Source: Flagellimonas hymeniacidonis (GTDB lineage: Bacteria; Bacteroidota; Bacteroidia; Flavobacteriales; Flavobacteriaceae). From it: a stretch of DNA of 64,000 bases. Position numbers and translations under genes: made by a program. The notes under the pieces were generated by a model that saw only the letters and a list, made by a program, of their open reading frames with translations, was not told the origin of the DNA and ran no database searches. Below are positions 1-7,641 of this stretch, in pieces (the stretch's first letter is position 1; the number at the start of each line of letters is the position of its first letter). The DNA lies in the NCBI RefSeq assembly GCF_008040165.1, contig NZ_VRUR01000001.1, forward strand, positions 1,321,349 through 1,385,348, in the 5' to 3' direction.

Positions 1-420
1 TTAATTAATGATGAATTTCCTGAAGCAAAACAGGAAGTAGCGGAAACCTATGAGGCAATTGTTCAAAGTATTAAAGAAGGAGATATTGATAGGCTTATTT
101 CTTTACACGCCTACAGCCCAAAGTTTACAGAATTCAAAAATGGAGAACTACGTAATGGTGGTGAAGCAAATGAAACATACGAACGAAATATTTTTAGCTC
201 TATAACCGAAGTGGTAAAATTCGATTCAAACGACTTAAAGATTGCAGTTTATGGCGATGTTGCAAATGTAACCTTTCACTCTGATTTTCATTTTAAATTC
301 GGAGAAGACCTTGTGGTCGTTAATGACCAACTTACTCTACTATTTGTAAAAACAGAGAATGGTTGGAAATTGGTTCATGAGCATCATTCACCTTTGAACG
401 CATCAGAAGAAAATAGCTGA
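1..420 (+). CDS. SnoaL-like / NTF2-fold protein, 5' end outside window
   Basis: The frame is open from base 1 to a TGA at 418-420, giving 139 residues with no start inside the window, so the N-terminus lies to the left. The visible part has the DUF4440/SnoaL layout: an N-terminal helix (EVAETYEAIVQSIKEGDIDR), a central beta-rich region, and the typical ending strand with W-K-L-V-H-E-H-H-S. Such NTF2-fold proteins bind small ligands or act as minor enzymes; no catalytic assignment is possible. A GTG at 211 could be mistaken for a start, but the upstream residues fit the fold and it is internal. The gene sits just left of a decayed acetyltransferase, in accessory DNA. Confidence 0.7.
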   Translation, partial: LINDEFPEAKQEVAETYEAIVQSIKEGDIDRLISLHAYSPKFTEFKNGELRNGGEANETYERNIFSSITEVVKFDSNDLKIAVYGDVANVTFHSDFHFKFGEDLVVVNDQLTLLFVKTENGWKLVHEHHSPLNASEENS

Positions 421-456
421 TTCATTTTGGCACTTAAGGTCTTCGGATAGGCCACT

Positions 457-880
457 ATGACCCAACTGGCCAATAACAAAAAAATCTGGGATAATGTTCG
501 GCTCGGTTTTGGCGCCCATATTCCGAAAAAAAAATATGGAAGAATCCATAAACTGGCAAGCTAATAGTAACAGGAAAAAAAAATTCGCCATAGATTGCGA
601 TGGTGAACTCTGCGGTCTTGCCGGTTTGATCTTCCAAAAAGACGTCTATCGCAAATCGGCGGAGATAGGCTACTAGATAAGTGAACACTTTTGGGGCAAC
701 GGCATCGCTACCCAAGCCGTTGGTCTCTTGGTACGCCATGCATATGAAGAATTGATAATGGTGCACGCTTATATGCAGGAGTATCCGAATTCAATTTAGG
801 TTCTATGCGAGCTTTTGGAAAAGAACGGTCTTCAAAAAGAGGGCATCATTAAAGACTATCTATTCAATATTTCCCGGAAG
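457..880 (+). pseudogene. Decayed GNAT N-acetyltransferase (RimJ/RimL-like)
   Basis: Pieces of one GNAT protein can be read in order, but in different frames. The start ATG at 457 gives MTQLANNKKIWDNVR. A frame change near 490-540 leads to FAIDCDGELCGLAGLIFQKD and DVYRKSAEIGY. A TAG at 674-676 stands where the family has Trp, and the same frame continues ISEHFWGNGIATQAVGLLV. A second stop near 797 and another shift then lead to LEKNGLQKEGIIKDYLF. The acetyl-CoA binding loop (WGNGIAT; family pattern RGxGxG/A) is still visible. At least two frameshifts and one nonsense change make it a clear pseudogene. Its function was probably acetylation of a small molecule or protein N-terminus. Confidence 0.8.
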
Positions 881-1354
881 AAAGTAGCATACAATTCTTA
901 TTTAAGATATTCTTTTTTATGGAGTTCCGTAAAACGAAGGTTTTTTGAGACGGTACTTTCAAATGAAATGCCAATCTTTCTTCACGTAATAATAAAATAT
1001 CAAAGCGTTTTTAATATGACTTAAATATCAAAATCCGTCTTTTCATAGTCCTTATTTTCTAATTCCTTCAGTTTTAATTGTTGATAACCCACAATTTTCT
1101 GCTAAATCACAGATAAGACTCTTATTTAGAATGGTGTCGTTTGGTATCAAACGGAACCAAATAAAATTACTGGACTTGTAGCATCATCTAGTTTGGTATA
1201 GTTTGGTTTAATTTGTTGTATATCAGTTATTTGTGAATAACTATTTGTTACGGTCTACTTCTTTATTCGCCTATTTTCATACATTTATTCAATAACAATA
1301 TTGAAAGAAAACAAAAGCGCTTTTGTTCATTTCGTAACCCTAAAAAGAAACAAA
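881..1354. other. Non-coding left flank of the mobilizable element
   Basis: AT-rich and without a convincing gene. It holds two copies of the octamer TTTGGTAT (1140-1147 and 1192-1199). The first lies within a small palindrome CGTTTG-GTAT-CAAACG. The 16-mer at 1146-1161 (ATCAAACGGAACCAAA) is repeated as an inverted copy with one mismatch at 7185-7200, next to the integrase. This is compatible with recombinase or excisionase binding sites near the element ends. A tRNA-type attachment core was not found on this side. Confidence 0.45.
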
Positions 1355-1624
1355 ATGGACAACTTTTTAATACTCGAACGGCTAGACCGTTTGGAAAGAC
1401 TGTTGATTGCCAATAAAGAGGTACTAACCTTTGAGGAAACCTGTGACTATACCGGCATATCCAGAAGTTACCTTTACAAACTTACCGCTGCGGGAAACAT
1501 TCCGCACTCCAAACCCAATGGGAAATTGATTTTTTTCGAACGGAAGAAAATCGTTCGTTGGCTGCTGCAGAACGAACGAAAATCCATAGGGGAAATCGAA
1601 GTGATAGCGGATCCTGTTCGTTAG
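1355..1624 (+). CDS. Helix-turn-helix (excisionase/MerR-like) DNA-binding protein
   Basis: An 89-residue protein. An N-terminal helical stretch (LERLDRLERLLIANKE) is followed by a winged HTH of the 'helix-turn-helix domain-containing' excisionase family: LTFEETCDYTGISRSYLYKL, then the wing G-N-I-P-H-S-K-P-N-G-K-L-I-F-F. Such proteins are the first gene of many Bacteroidota mobilizable elements and act as excisionase or regulator. ATG 1355 is preferred. An upstream TTG at 1301 adds 18 residues that do not fit the family, while the sequence before 1355 is purine-rich. It precedes the replication and mobilization genes on the same strand, 86 bp from the next start. Confidence 0.8.
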   Translation: MDNFLILERLDRLERLLIANKEVLTFEETCDYTGISRSYLYKLTAAGNIPHSKPNGKLIFFERKKIVRWLLQNERKSIGEIEVIADPVR

Positions 1625-1710
1625 GTAGTAGCAGGCGATACCGTTTCTGAATTTTTTATCAACCCACTGTTACATCTTGGGAATCCCCTTGATGTTCAAA
1701 ACGTCATTAT

Positions 1711-2916
1711 ATGAAAACAGTACCGTACTTACGGGTGGGCACTTCCTATTATAAACTGGTGCAGGCACCGACCATAGCAGGCCATTTCAACGAAATACTG
1801 GTGCATTGGAACATCGAGACCATACGCCAGGACCATGGCAAGGATTACCTGAGTAAAGTTCCCAAGTACGATGGCTTTACCTGCATCCCGAGCAACGTCG
1901 AATTCAAACAGGAGTATAAGGGGTTCTACAACACCTATTCCCCTTTGCCGGCAACCCCCAAAGAAGGGGAATGTCAACATTCGTTGAATTTTGTAAAACA
2001 CATTTTCGGGAAACACTATGAACTTGGATTGGACTACTTGCAATTACTGTACACAAAACCGGTACAGGTATTGCCCATCCTATGCTTGGTTTCTAAGGAA
2101 CGTTCCACGGGCAAGAGTACCTTCTTGAAATGGCTGAAGGCCATCTTCGATAATAACATGACTTATTTGACCAATGACAGTTTTAGTAGCCAGTTCAATG
2201 CGGACTGGGCGAACAAACTCCTTATATGTATAGACGAAGTACTGTTCAATAAGGAGGAGCTTACCGAACGTATCAAATACCTGAGCACAACCAATATTAA
2301 TAAGTTAGAAGCCAAGGGAAAGGACAAACGTGAAGTAGAGTTCTTTGGCAAGTTCGTACTCTGTAGCAACAATGAAGACAACTTCATCAAGATAGACGGG
2401 AACGAGACCCGTTTTTGGGTCTTGAAAATTCCTGTACTCAAAAAAGAGGAAACCAATTTTCTGAATCAATTGATATTGGAAATACCGGCTTTTCTGCATT
2501 ACATGCAAAAGCGACAGTTATCGAGTAAGCATACCACAAGGATGTGGTTCACCCCAAAACAGATAAGGACAACCGCCTTGAAAAAACTGGTCCAGAATAA
2601 TCGTAATAGGGTCGAAAAGGAACTTGCTACGATTCTGCTTGGGGCCATGGAACAATTCGATTCCGAAGAAATACACCTTTGCCCTTTGGACGCACTACAG
2701 TTGTTGAACAGGACACGGATAAAGACCGATTTGACACAACTCAGAAGACTGCTGAAAAGGGACTGGAAACTGGATAACAAGGACAACTCCCTGAGCTATC
2801 AAAAATTGGTCATTTGGCAGGATGCTTCCATGCAACTATTGGATGCAAAGGGACGCTATTTTGTAGTGGAAAAATCCTTTTTGCTTGACAATTTCGATGA
2901 ATCGATGACGGATTGA
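1711..2916 (+). CDS. SF3-type primase-helicase (DUF5906-like)
   Basis: A 401-residue P-loop protein. A Walker A motif at about residues 128-137 (SKERSTGKST), a Walker B at 170-177 (LLICIDEV) and a downstream polar motif (VLCSNNEDNF) are the layout of superfamily 3 helicases in the 'primase-helicase family protein' group found in phages and mobile elements. It should unwind DNA during replication of the element after transfer or excision. Its partner is probably the Toprim primase-like protein encoded 208 bp downstream. The separate N-terminal 80 residues were not recognised. The C-terminal 100 residues look like a winged-helix region. Confidence 0.8.
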   Translation: MKTVPYLRVGTSYYKLVQAPTIAGHFNEILVHWNIETIRQDHGKDYLSKVPKYDGFTCIPSNVEFKQEYKGFYNTYSPLPATPKEGECQHSLNFVKHIFGKHYELGLDYLQLLYTKPVQVLPILCLVSKERSTGKSTFLKWLKAIFDNNMTYLTNDSFSSQFNADWANKLLICIDEVLFNKEELTERIKYLSTTNINKLEAKGKDKREVEFFGKFVLCSNNEDNFIKIDGNETRFWVLKIPVLKKEETNFLNQLILEIPAFLHYMQKRQLSSKHTTRMWFTPKQIRTTALKKLVQNNRNRVEKELATILLGAMEQFDSEEIHLCPLDALQLLNRTRIKTDLTQLRRLLKRDWKLDNKDNSLSYQKLVIWQDASMQLLDAKGRYFVVEKSFLLDNFDESMTD

Positions 2917-2982
2917 GCTTTTCTTAATATCTATCAATGCCGGGGCTGTCATCATTATTTCATCATTTGTTCATCAAAAAAT

Positions 2983-3045
2983 AAAACGATGACAAGAAAA
3001 CATAGAAAAAATATAAAAACGATGAATCGATGAGGAAAACGATGC
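2983..3045 (+). repeat. Iteron-like direct repeats AAAACGATG(A/C)
   Basis: Three direct copies of AAAACGATGA or AAAACGATGC begin at 2983, 3016 and 3036, in an AT-rich gap between the helicase and primase genes. The reverse pattern TCATC occurs three times just upstream (2949-2975). Iterated short sites next to replication genes are typical of replication origins or operator sites of small elements. This is inference from position and repetition only. Confidence 0.4.
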
Positions 3046-3124
3046 TACGGAAACCTAAGTAAAGAAGGGCTTTCCCATGTTCTGTCATCAAAACATCAAT
3101 TTTTTGCCCAAAACTATTTGGCTT

Positions 3125-4081
3125 ATGAAAAAAGAAAGAACAACCGGATTATCGTGTGAAATAGCCCGAGCTTTTCCCATCGAAAAGGCGCTGGCAAAAC
3201 TCGGGCACTTTCCGACCAAGACGAGCGAAAAAGAAGCTTGGTTCCTGAGTCCGTTCCGGCTCGAGACCCAAGCCTCTTTCAAGGTGGCCAAGAAACTCAA
3301 TAGATGGTACGACCATGGTGCTGGAAAAGGTGGAAATGTTATCGACTTGATATGCCTGATAAACAAATCGTCAGTAAAGGAAGCTTTGAAGTTTGTTGGA
3401 CAAGACCAGACCTCTTTCTCTTTTCAACAGCGGCCAGTTTTAATAAATGATAACAGCAATGGCAGACAGATTCTCCACGCACTACCGATTCGGCATTACG
3501 GTCTGTTAAAATATCTTTTTGAACGAAAAATTTCCATTGCTACGGCATCGACCATTTGTAAGGAAGTCCACTATCTACATAAAGGAAGACGATACTTCGC
3601 CATCGGTTTGAAAAATGATTCGGGAGGATGGGAACTACGGAACAAATACTATAAGAATTCCAGCTCTCCGAAGGACACCACCCATATCAAAAACGGTAAT
3701 AAAAAACTTATCGTTACAGAAGGGATGTTCGACCTTTTATCGATTTTGGAGAATAGTAAAACTTTGAAATCGGAATACGATTTTTTGGTCTTGAACTCTA
3801 CGGCGTTTCTACGGAAAGCGATAAAAGTCATTGATGGCTATAACCAAATCGACCTCTATTTGGACAATGATACAACCGGTAAAAAAACGACCCAAAAATT
3901 GATTGCCCATTTCAACAACTGCCTGGACAAATCCATTATTTACAAGGGATTCAAGGACATGAACGAATGGCTGATGTTCAATGCTAGAAATGGACTTGGT
4001 CAGGGAGCGCGAGATGTGTCTTTGTTGCCACAAAAACAAACTCGCTTTACTCCCGGCGGTCGCAAAGTAAAAAAGAAATGA
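3125..4081 (+). CDS. Toprim-domain primase-like protein of mobile element
   Basis: A 318-residue protein. The N-terminus (IEKALAKLGHFP, WFLSPFR, ASFKV, WYDHGAGKGGNVIDL) matches the degenerate CHC2 zinc-finger region of DnaG-like proteins in Bacteroidota elements; the zinc-binding cysteines are absent. A Toprim fold follows, with KKLIVTEGMFDLLSIL (acidic residue of motif 1) and DLYLDNDTTGKKTT (DxD motif). It probably makes primers for the element's DNA. ATG 3125 (MKKERTTG) is preferred over ATG 3077, because the extra 16 residues do not fit the family. The stop overlaps the next start as ATGA, indicating translational coupling to the mobilization genes. Confidence 0.8.
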   Translation: MKKERTTGLSCEIARAFPIEKALAKLGHFPTKTSEKEAWFLSPFRLETQASFKVAKKLNRWYDHGAGKGGNVIDLICLINKSSVKEALKFVGQDQTSFSFQQRPVLINDNSNGRQILHALPIRHYGLLKYLFERKISIATASTICKEVHYLHKGRRYFAIGLKNDSGGWELRNKYYKNSSSPKDTTHIKNGNKKLIVTEGMFDLLSILENSKTLKSEYDFLVLNSTAFLRKAIKVIDGYNQIDLYLDNDTTGKKTTQKLIAHFNNCLDKSIIYKGFKDMNEWLMFNARNGLGQGARDVSLLPQKQTRFTPGGRKVKKK

Positions 4082-4383
4082 AACGGACCTACATCAAATT
4101 CCGGTGCTCTATCTACGAGAAGAAGCTGCTCAGCAAAAGGGCGGAACGGGCAGGTATATCCCTTTCCGAATATTGCCGTAGCTCCGCTTTCGGCAATTCG
4201 GTCATCGAACGTTTGACCGATGAACAGTTGGAACATTATAAAATGCTGGTGAAGTACAAGAGCAACTTTACCCGCATCGGGAATATGTTCAAGAAACACA
4301 ACCCGAAACTGGCAAGCGAGATCGAGCAATTGGCGGAAGAAATACGCACACACCTTTATAATTTCAAAAGAATACAGAAATGA
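4078..4383 (+). CDS. mobC: MobC-like relaxosome accessory protein
   Basis: A 101-residue basic protein. An N-terminal ribbon-helix-helix-like segment (YIKFRCSIYEKKLLSKRAER, then AGISLSEYCRSSAF) is followed by the MobC tail with NFTRIGNMFK and the terminal helix LAEEIRTHLYNFK. MobC proteins bind the transfer origin and help the relaxase reach its nick site. The gene overlaps both neighbours by ATGA (4078-4081 and 4380-4383), a compact three-gene coupling. The symbol is by family resemblance. Confidence 0.8.
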   Translation: MKRTYIKFRCSIYEKKLLSKRAERAGISLSEYCRSSAFGNSVIERLTDEQLEHYKMLVKYKSNFTRIGNMFKKHNPKLASEIEQLAEEIRTHLYNFKRIQK

Positions 4384-5249
4384 TAGGAAAGGGAACCTCC
4401 ATAGCGCACACCGGGACAAGTATCGATTACGGATGGAACCAGGAGAAAGATGCCGAGATAGTCTTTAGTCAACATCTGGCGGGAACCGATCCCAAAGAAA
4501 TCACCGAGGAGTTCAAGTTGATACAGGAAGAGAATACCCGTTGCCAAAAGAACACCTTGAGCTTTATCCTCAGCCCGACACAAGAGGACGGTAAAAACCT
4601 TTCCACGGAACAATTGGGGGAACTGACCCAAAAGTTCATCAAGGAAATGCAGCTAAAAGAGCGGCAGGCCATCGCATTCGTTCATCGGGACAAGGCACAT
4701 ACGCATGTGCATTTGTACGTCAACCGCATCGGTTTCGACGGCAGGGCATACAATGATAGCTTTATCGGGAAGCGGAGCCAACTGGCAGCCGAAAACGTGG
4801 CCAAGGAAATGGGACTGACCACGGTCAAGGAAGTACAACTGGAAAAGGAGCTGGATTCCATAAAAGTCCGCCTTGAAATAAGAAACGTTCATCAGAGGGT
4901 AATGGAGAGCCAAAGACCAAAAACCTTGGATAGTTATATCAAGGCCATGCAGGAAAGGAACGTGGAAGTAATTCCAACTATCAACAAGGCGAACAAATTG
5001 CAGGGATTTCGATTTGAATACCAAGGCCATAATTTCAAGGCCAGCGAGGTACACCGCTCCCTGTCCGGGGGAAGGATTATGGCACAGCTTTCCCGGAACA
5101 AAGGGATCGCCAAACCAAAAGAAATCGGCAAATCGGTACAGTTACTAGGGAAAACGGTGGAACTGGGTACCAACCTCGCAACGAGCATCGCCAAGAACAT
5201 CATCAAGAAAACAATTAAAAGGGCTATCGACACGGGAATCGGAATTTAA
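4380..5249 (+). CDS. mobB: MobB-type relaxase / mobilization nuclease
   Basis: A 289-residue relaxase. The metal-binding three-histidine motif is seen at residues 102-111 (HRDKAHTHVH, with H107, H109 and H111). The family pattern continues in the strand LYVNRIGFDGRAYNDSF. The likely nucleophile tyrosine is near the N-terminus (DYGWNQ, Y17), in the position used by MOB-P-type enzymes; this is inferred. The protein should nick the transfer origin and stay covalently attached to the transferred strand. No coupling protein or type IV secretion genes are present, so the element is mobilizable and would need a helper conjugation system. The N-terminal half is basic and complete in length for short MobB forms. 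Confidence 0.87.
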   Translation: MIGKGTSIAHTGTSIDYGWNQEKDAEIVFSQHLAGTDPKEITEEFKLIQEENTRCQKNTLSFILSPTQEDGKNLSTEQLGELTQKFIKEMQLKERQAIAFVHRDKAHTHVHLYVNRIGFDGRAYNDSFIGKRSQLAAENVAKEMGLTTVKEVQLEKELDSIKVRLEIRNVHQRVMESQRPKTLDSYIKAMQERNVEVIPTINKANKLQGFRFEYQGHNFKASEVHRSLSGGRIMAQLSRNKGIAKPKEIGKSVQLLGKTVELGTNLATSIAKNIIKKTIKRAIDTGIGI

Positions 5250-5260
5250 AACTGAAAACT

Positions 5261-5734
5261 ATGGGATACAAGAAACTGGATGAAATAATGGAACTGCTCA
5301 CAGACGAGCTGGACGGGTTTGACAAGTCCCTTGTCAGACTGGAACGGTTGACCCAAAACACAGACAACATCAAGATTAAAGCGGATACCACCGAAATTGA
5401 AAGTTTGCTCAAAGAGCATTTGAACTCCGAAAAGATCAAGAATACAGAGCTTCATGAATCCTTTCAGAACGTTACGGAACAGATTTCAAAGGTAAGATTG
5501 GTTCCAAAAGTACAGTTGTGGTTTCAATATTCGATTTGGTTGATTTCCTTGGTCATCATAGGATATATGGTTTTACAGGTCGCGCGAATTGGGGATTTTC
5601 AAGAAAAGGCCTTTGCAAAGGGAGAGCAAGAAGTAATATCTAATTTAAAAGGATATTTTGACCAATACCCGGAGCATTACGAATCATACCGAAAATGGAT
5701 AAAAGAAAAAGATAGTGTTCCAAATCAAAAGTAG
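5261..5734 (+). CDS. Mob-operon membrane protein with coiled coil, function unknown
   Basis: A 157-residue protein, 11 bp after the relaxase. It has an N-terminal acidic helical or coiled-coil part (residues 1-80, LLTDELDGFDKSLVRLERL), one membrane helix at about residues 87-107 (WFQYSIWLISLVIIGYMVLQV), and a charged C-terminal tail. Similar single-pass proteins commonly end mobilization operons in Bacteroidota, but their role is not established. It could link the relaxosome to the membrane; that is inference from position and topology. Confidence 0.65.
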   Translation: MGYKKLDEIMELLTDELDGFDKSLVRLERLTQNTDNIKIKADTTEIESLLKEHLNSEKIKNTELHESFQNVTEQISKVRLVPKVQLWFQYSIWLISLVIIGYMVLQVARIGDFQEKAFAKGEQEVISNLKGYFDQYPEHYESYRKWIKEKDSVPNQK

Positions 5735-5737
5735 AAT

Positions 5738-5807
5738 GCGCCCTATGGAATTTTTGCTTGACGCTTATCTGCCGGAACACTACAAAAATTCCACAGGATC
5801 CAGGCGC
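5738..5807. repeat. Long inverted repeat at the end of the mob operon (terminator or oriT candidate)
   Basis: Arms CCTATGGAATTTTTG (5742-5756) and CAAAAATTCCACAGG (5783-5797) pair with 14 of 15 matches around a 26-nt loop. GCGCC (5738-5742) and GGCGC (5803-5807) are complementary outside them. It lies between the convergent mob operon and integrase gene. It could be a shared terminator, although no strong T-run follows directly, or part of a transfer origin. Confidence 0.5.
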
Positions 5808-5849
5808 AAAGTTTAAGGGTAAGACTGGGGACAAGCTAAAAATCAATCC

Positions 5850-7067
5850 TTATAGCTCAACTAATTTTTTGTTGTAATCATCCAATATCTCGCTTGGCAA
5901 AGACTTAAGGTAAATTTGAGTAGTTGATAAACGATTATGACCCAGCATAGCTGAGATTGCTTGTAAAGGAACATCTTGTAACATGGCTTGAGTGGCGAAG
6001 CTGTGACGAGACACATAGGAGGTCAACCGTTGTTCTATGTTACATTTTTTCGCAATCTCCTTCAACCCTTTATTATATCTCTTCCGAGCCCATAATACAT
6101 CCTTATATTGAAGTTCAAAGGTGTCCCTTTTAACTATCGGAAATATAAAATCTGATTTCCTCTTGTTCTCAAGGTAAAATGAAAGTATCTCCTTTAACTG
6201 TGGCGTTATATTTATATCATAGGGTTTGGATGTTTTTTTCCTCTGGAACTTAATGCGGTTATCAATGATATTTTCAACTTTTAAAAAAGCCAAGTCCATA
6301 AAGGAAACGCCATAGAGCATATAAGATGCTAAAAAGTAGTTTCTATAATGAAACAAGTTATCAGTTTCTTCCAGTTTTAAAAGCATTATGGATTTGATGC
6401 TTTTGATGTCAAGAGCTCTTTTTTTAGTGGGAGTTGTTTTAATTCTATAGTGGGTAAAAGGATAAGCATCTCTTGAAATAACATCAGATTTAATGGCCTT
6501 ATTTAAAATAGCCTTTATAGTTCTCATGTATGCCGAAAGACCGTTTACAGAATTACCCCTTGAAAAATGCCAACTTTCAAACTTTTTAAGAAAGTCGTAA
6601 TTAACTTCGTTGAATTTGATATCATTCCCACCGGTAAATTTTTCCATTACTTTTATTACAGCATAGTACGTGTTAGCATTTCCAAAGCGTTCCGCATGCC
6701 TTAGCTCATTTACGATACCCTGACTATATTCAAAAAATGATTCGAATGAGGCGGTTTTTACGATTTTGTTTTTGAGTTGTAGAATGGATAAAAAGTTAAG
6801 CTCATCTTTCTCGTGCAGATCATTAATTATGTCCACAGCTCTGGTCTTTTCCTTCAAAAGCTGATTATTCAATTTACTAACTGATGAAGTGCCTTTGAAC
6901 GCTCTTTTTATCTTCTCGTTTTTATTGTCCCAAAACTCCTTTTGTACAGATTGGCCTAAACTTATTGACGTTGTTTTGCGAAAATGAGTCAATCGTAAAA
7001 TAACTGGGTAAGAAGCATCCTTTTTCTGCCTGCGCGTATCTAAAGAAAGTTTTACATTAGTGTTCAT
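5850..7067 (-). CDS. Tyrosine-type site-specific integrase (IntDOT-like class)
   Basis: A 405-residue recombinase. An N-terminal arm-type DNA-binding domain (VKLSLDTRRQKKDASYPVIL) is followed by a SAM-like core-binding domain and a C-terminal catalytic domain. The catalytic signature SRHSFATQAML places Arg at about residue 354. GHNRLSTTQIYL places His at about 377 and the nucleophile Tyr at about 386. The first catalytic Arg of the canonical GLR motif is replaced by Ser (MLYGVSFMDLAFL), a change known from the Bacteroidota integrase IntDOT. ATG 7067 (MNTNVKLSLD) is preferred over 7106, because the longer form would cover the tandem repeat at 7089-7110. The gene faces away from a tRNA 3' fragment 150 bp beyond its start, as expected for an integrase next to its attachment site. 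Confidence 0.9.
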   Translation of the reverse strand: MNTNVKLSLDTRRQKKDASYPVILRLTHFRKTTSISLGQSVQKEFWDNKNEKIKRAFKGTSSVSKLNNQLLKEKTRAVDIINDLHEKDELNFLSILQLKNKIVKTASFESFFEYSQGIVNELRHAERFGNANTYYAVIKVMEKFTGGNDIKFNEVNYDFLKKFESWHFSRGNSVNGLSAYMRTIKAILNKAIKSDVISRDAYPFTHYRIKTTPTKKRALDIKSIKSIMLLKLEETDNLFHYRNYFLASYMLYGVSFMDLAFLKVENIIDNRIKFQRKKTSKPYDINITPQLKEILSFYLENKRKSDFIFPIVKRDTFELQYKDVLWARKRYNKGLKEIAKKCNIEQRLTSYVSRHSFATQAMLQDVPLQAISAMLGHNRLSTTQIYLKSLPSEILDDYNKKLVEL

Positions 7068-7088
7068 CCTAATCAAAGGTAAAAAAAA

Positions 7089-7110
7089 TTTGCACGCAAT
7101 TTGCACGCAA
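7089..7110. repeat. Perfect tandem repeat, 2 x TTTGCACGCAA
   Basis: The 11-mer TTTGCACGCAA occurs twice back to back (7089-7099 and 7100-7110), just upstream of the integrase start. Position and spacing of one helical turn fit arm-type integrase sites or an operator controlling integrase expression. No protein is known to bind it here. Confidence 0.5.
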
Positions 7111-7123
7111 ATAGATGGTTTTG

Positions 7124-7202
7124 TTTGATATCAAATGAATATGAATTCAATTAAATAATTGATTTATAATTAGTTATGTATAATTTTGGTTCGGTTTGAT
7201 AT
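7124..7202. repeat. TTTGATAT motifs and inverted partner of the left flank
   Basis: TTTGATAT occurs at 7124-7131, inside the palindrome TTTGATATCAAA, and at 7195-7202. TTTGGTTCGGTTTGAT at 7185-7200 is the inverted complement, with one mismatch, of 1146-1161 on the other side of the element. All four TTTG(G/A)TAT copies read in the same direction, two at each end, which suggests recombinase accessory sites. Confidence 0.45.
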
Positions 7203-7215
7203 GACAATCCTCTTG

Positions 7216-7261
<46 letters not shown>

Positions 7262-7272
7262 GTAAACATGGG

Positions 7273-7298
7273 GCTTCCAAGAAATTGGAAGCTTTTTT
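7273..7298 (+). terminator. Intrinsic terminator behind the tRNA fragment
   Basis: A stem GCTTCCAA / TTGGAAGC with loop GAAA is followed by a run of seven T. It is the kind of terminator expected directly after a tRNA gene, supporting the view that the fragment is a displaced genuine tRNA end rather than a chance match. Confidence 0.8.
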
Positions 7299-7641
7299 TA
7301 TTTCCAAAAAAACTTGTTTTACGCTCACTTTTATCTTTAACTAAGTATAGAATCATGAAATCTGAACCCAAATATTTACTATTCTTTAGAGGGCTAAATT
7401 AGTTCCTTAAAAGGTGAATTAACGAAACTACTTAAAGGAACGGAATGAGTACGAGCAGCGGATTCCCAAGAATTGTTCGTTTTATGAACCTTTAAGAATT
7501 AAGGAGCAACGATTAGTAAATGAAAAAGTAGGTGATTGCAGGATGATTTCAGGTCTAAATACAAAAGTTGGAGAGGATAACTTTAAGTTAGTTGCTTTCA
7601 CACATGCTTCTTACTATGTCTTGTAAGCAAGCTCATTTTGT
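7299..7641. other. Gene-poor stretch with one unrecognised short open frame
   Basis: No recognisable gene. A frame without a good start is open for about 60 codons and ends at the TAA near 7624-7626; it includes EYEQRIPKNCSFYEPLRIKE and KVGEDNFKLVAFTHASYYVL. It could be the tail of a decayed gene, but I do not recognise the family. Confidence 0.35.
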
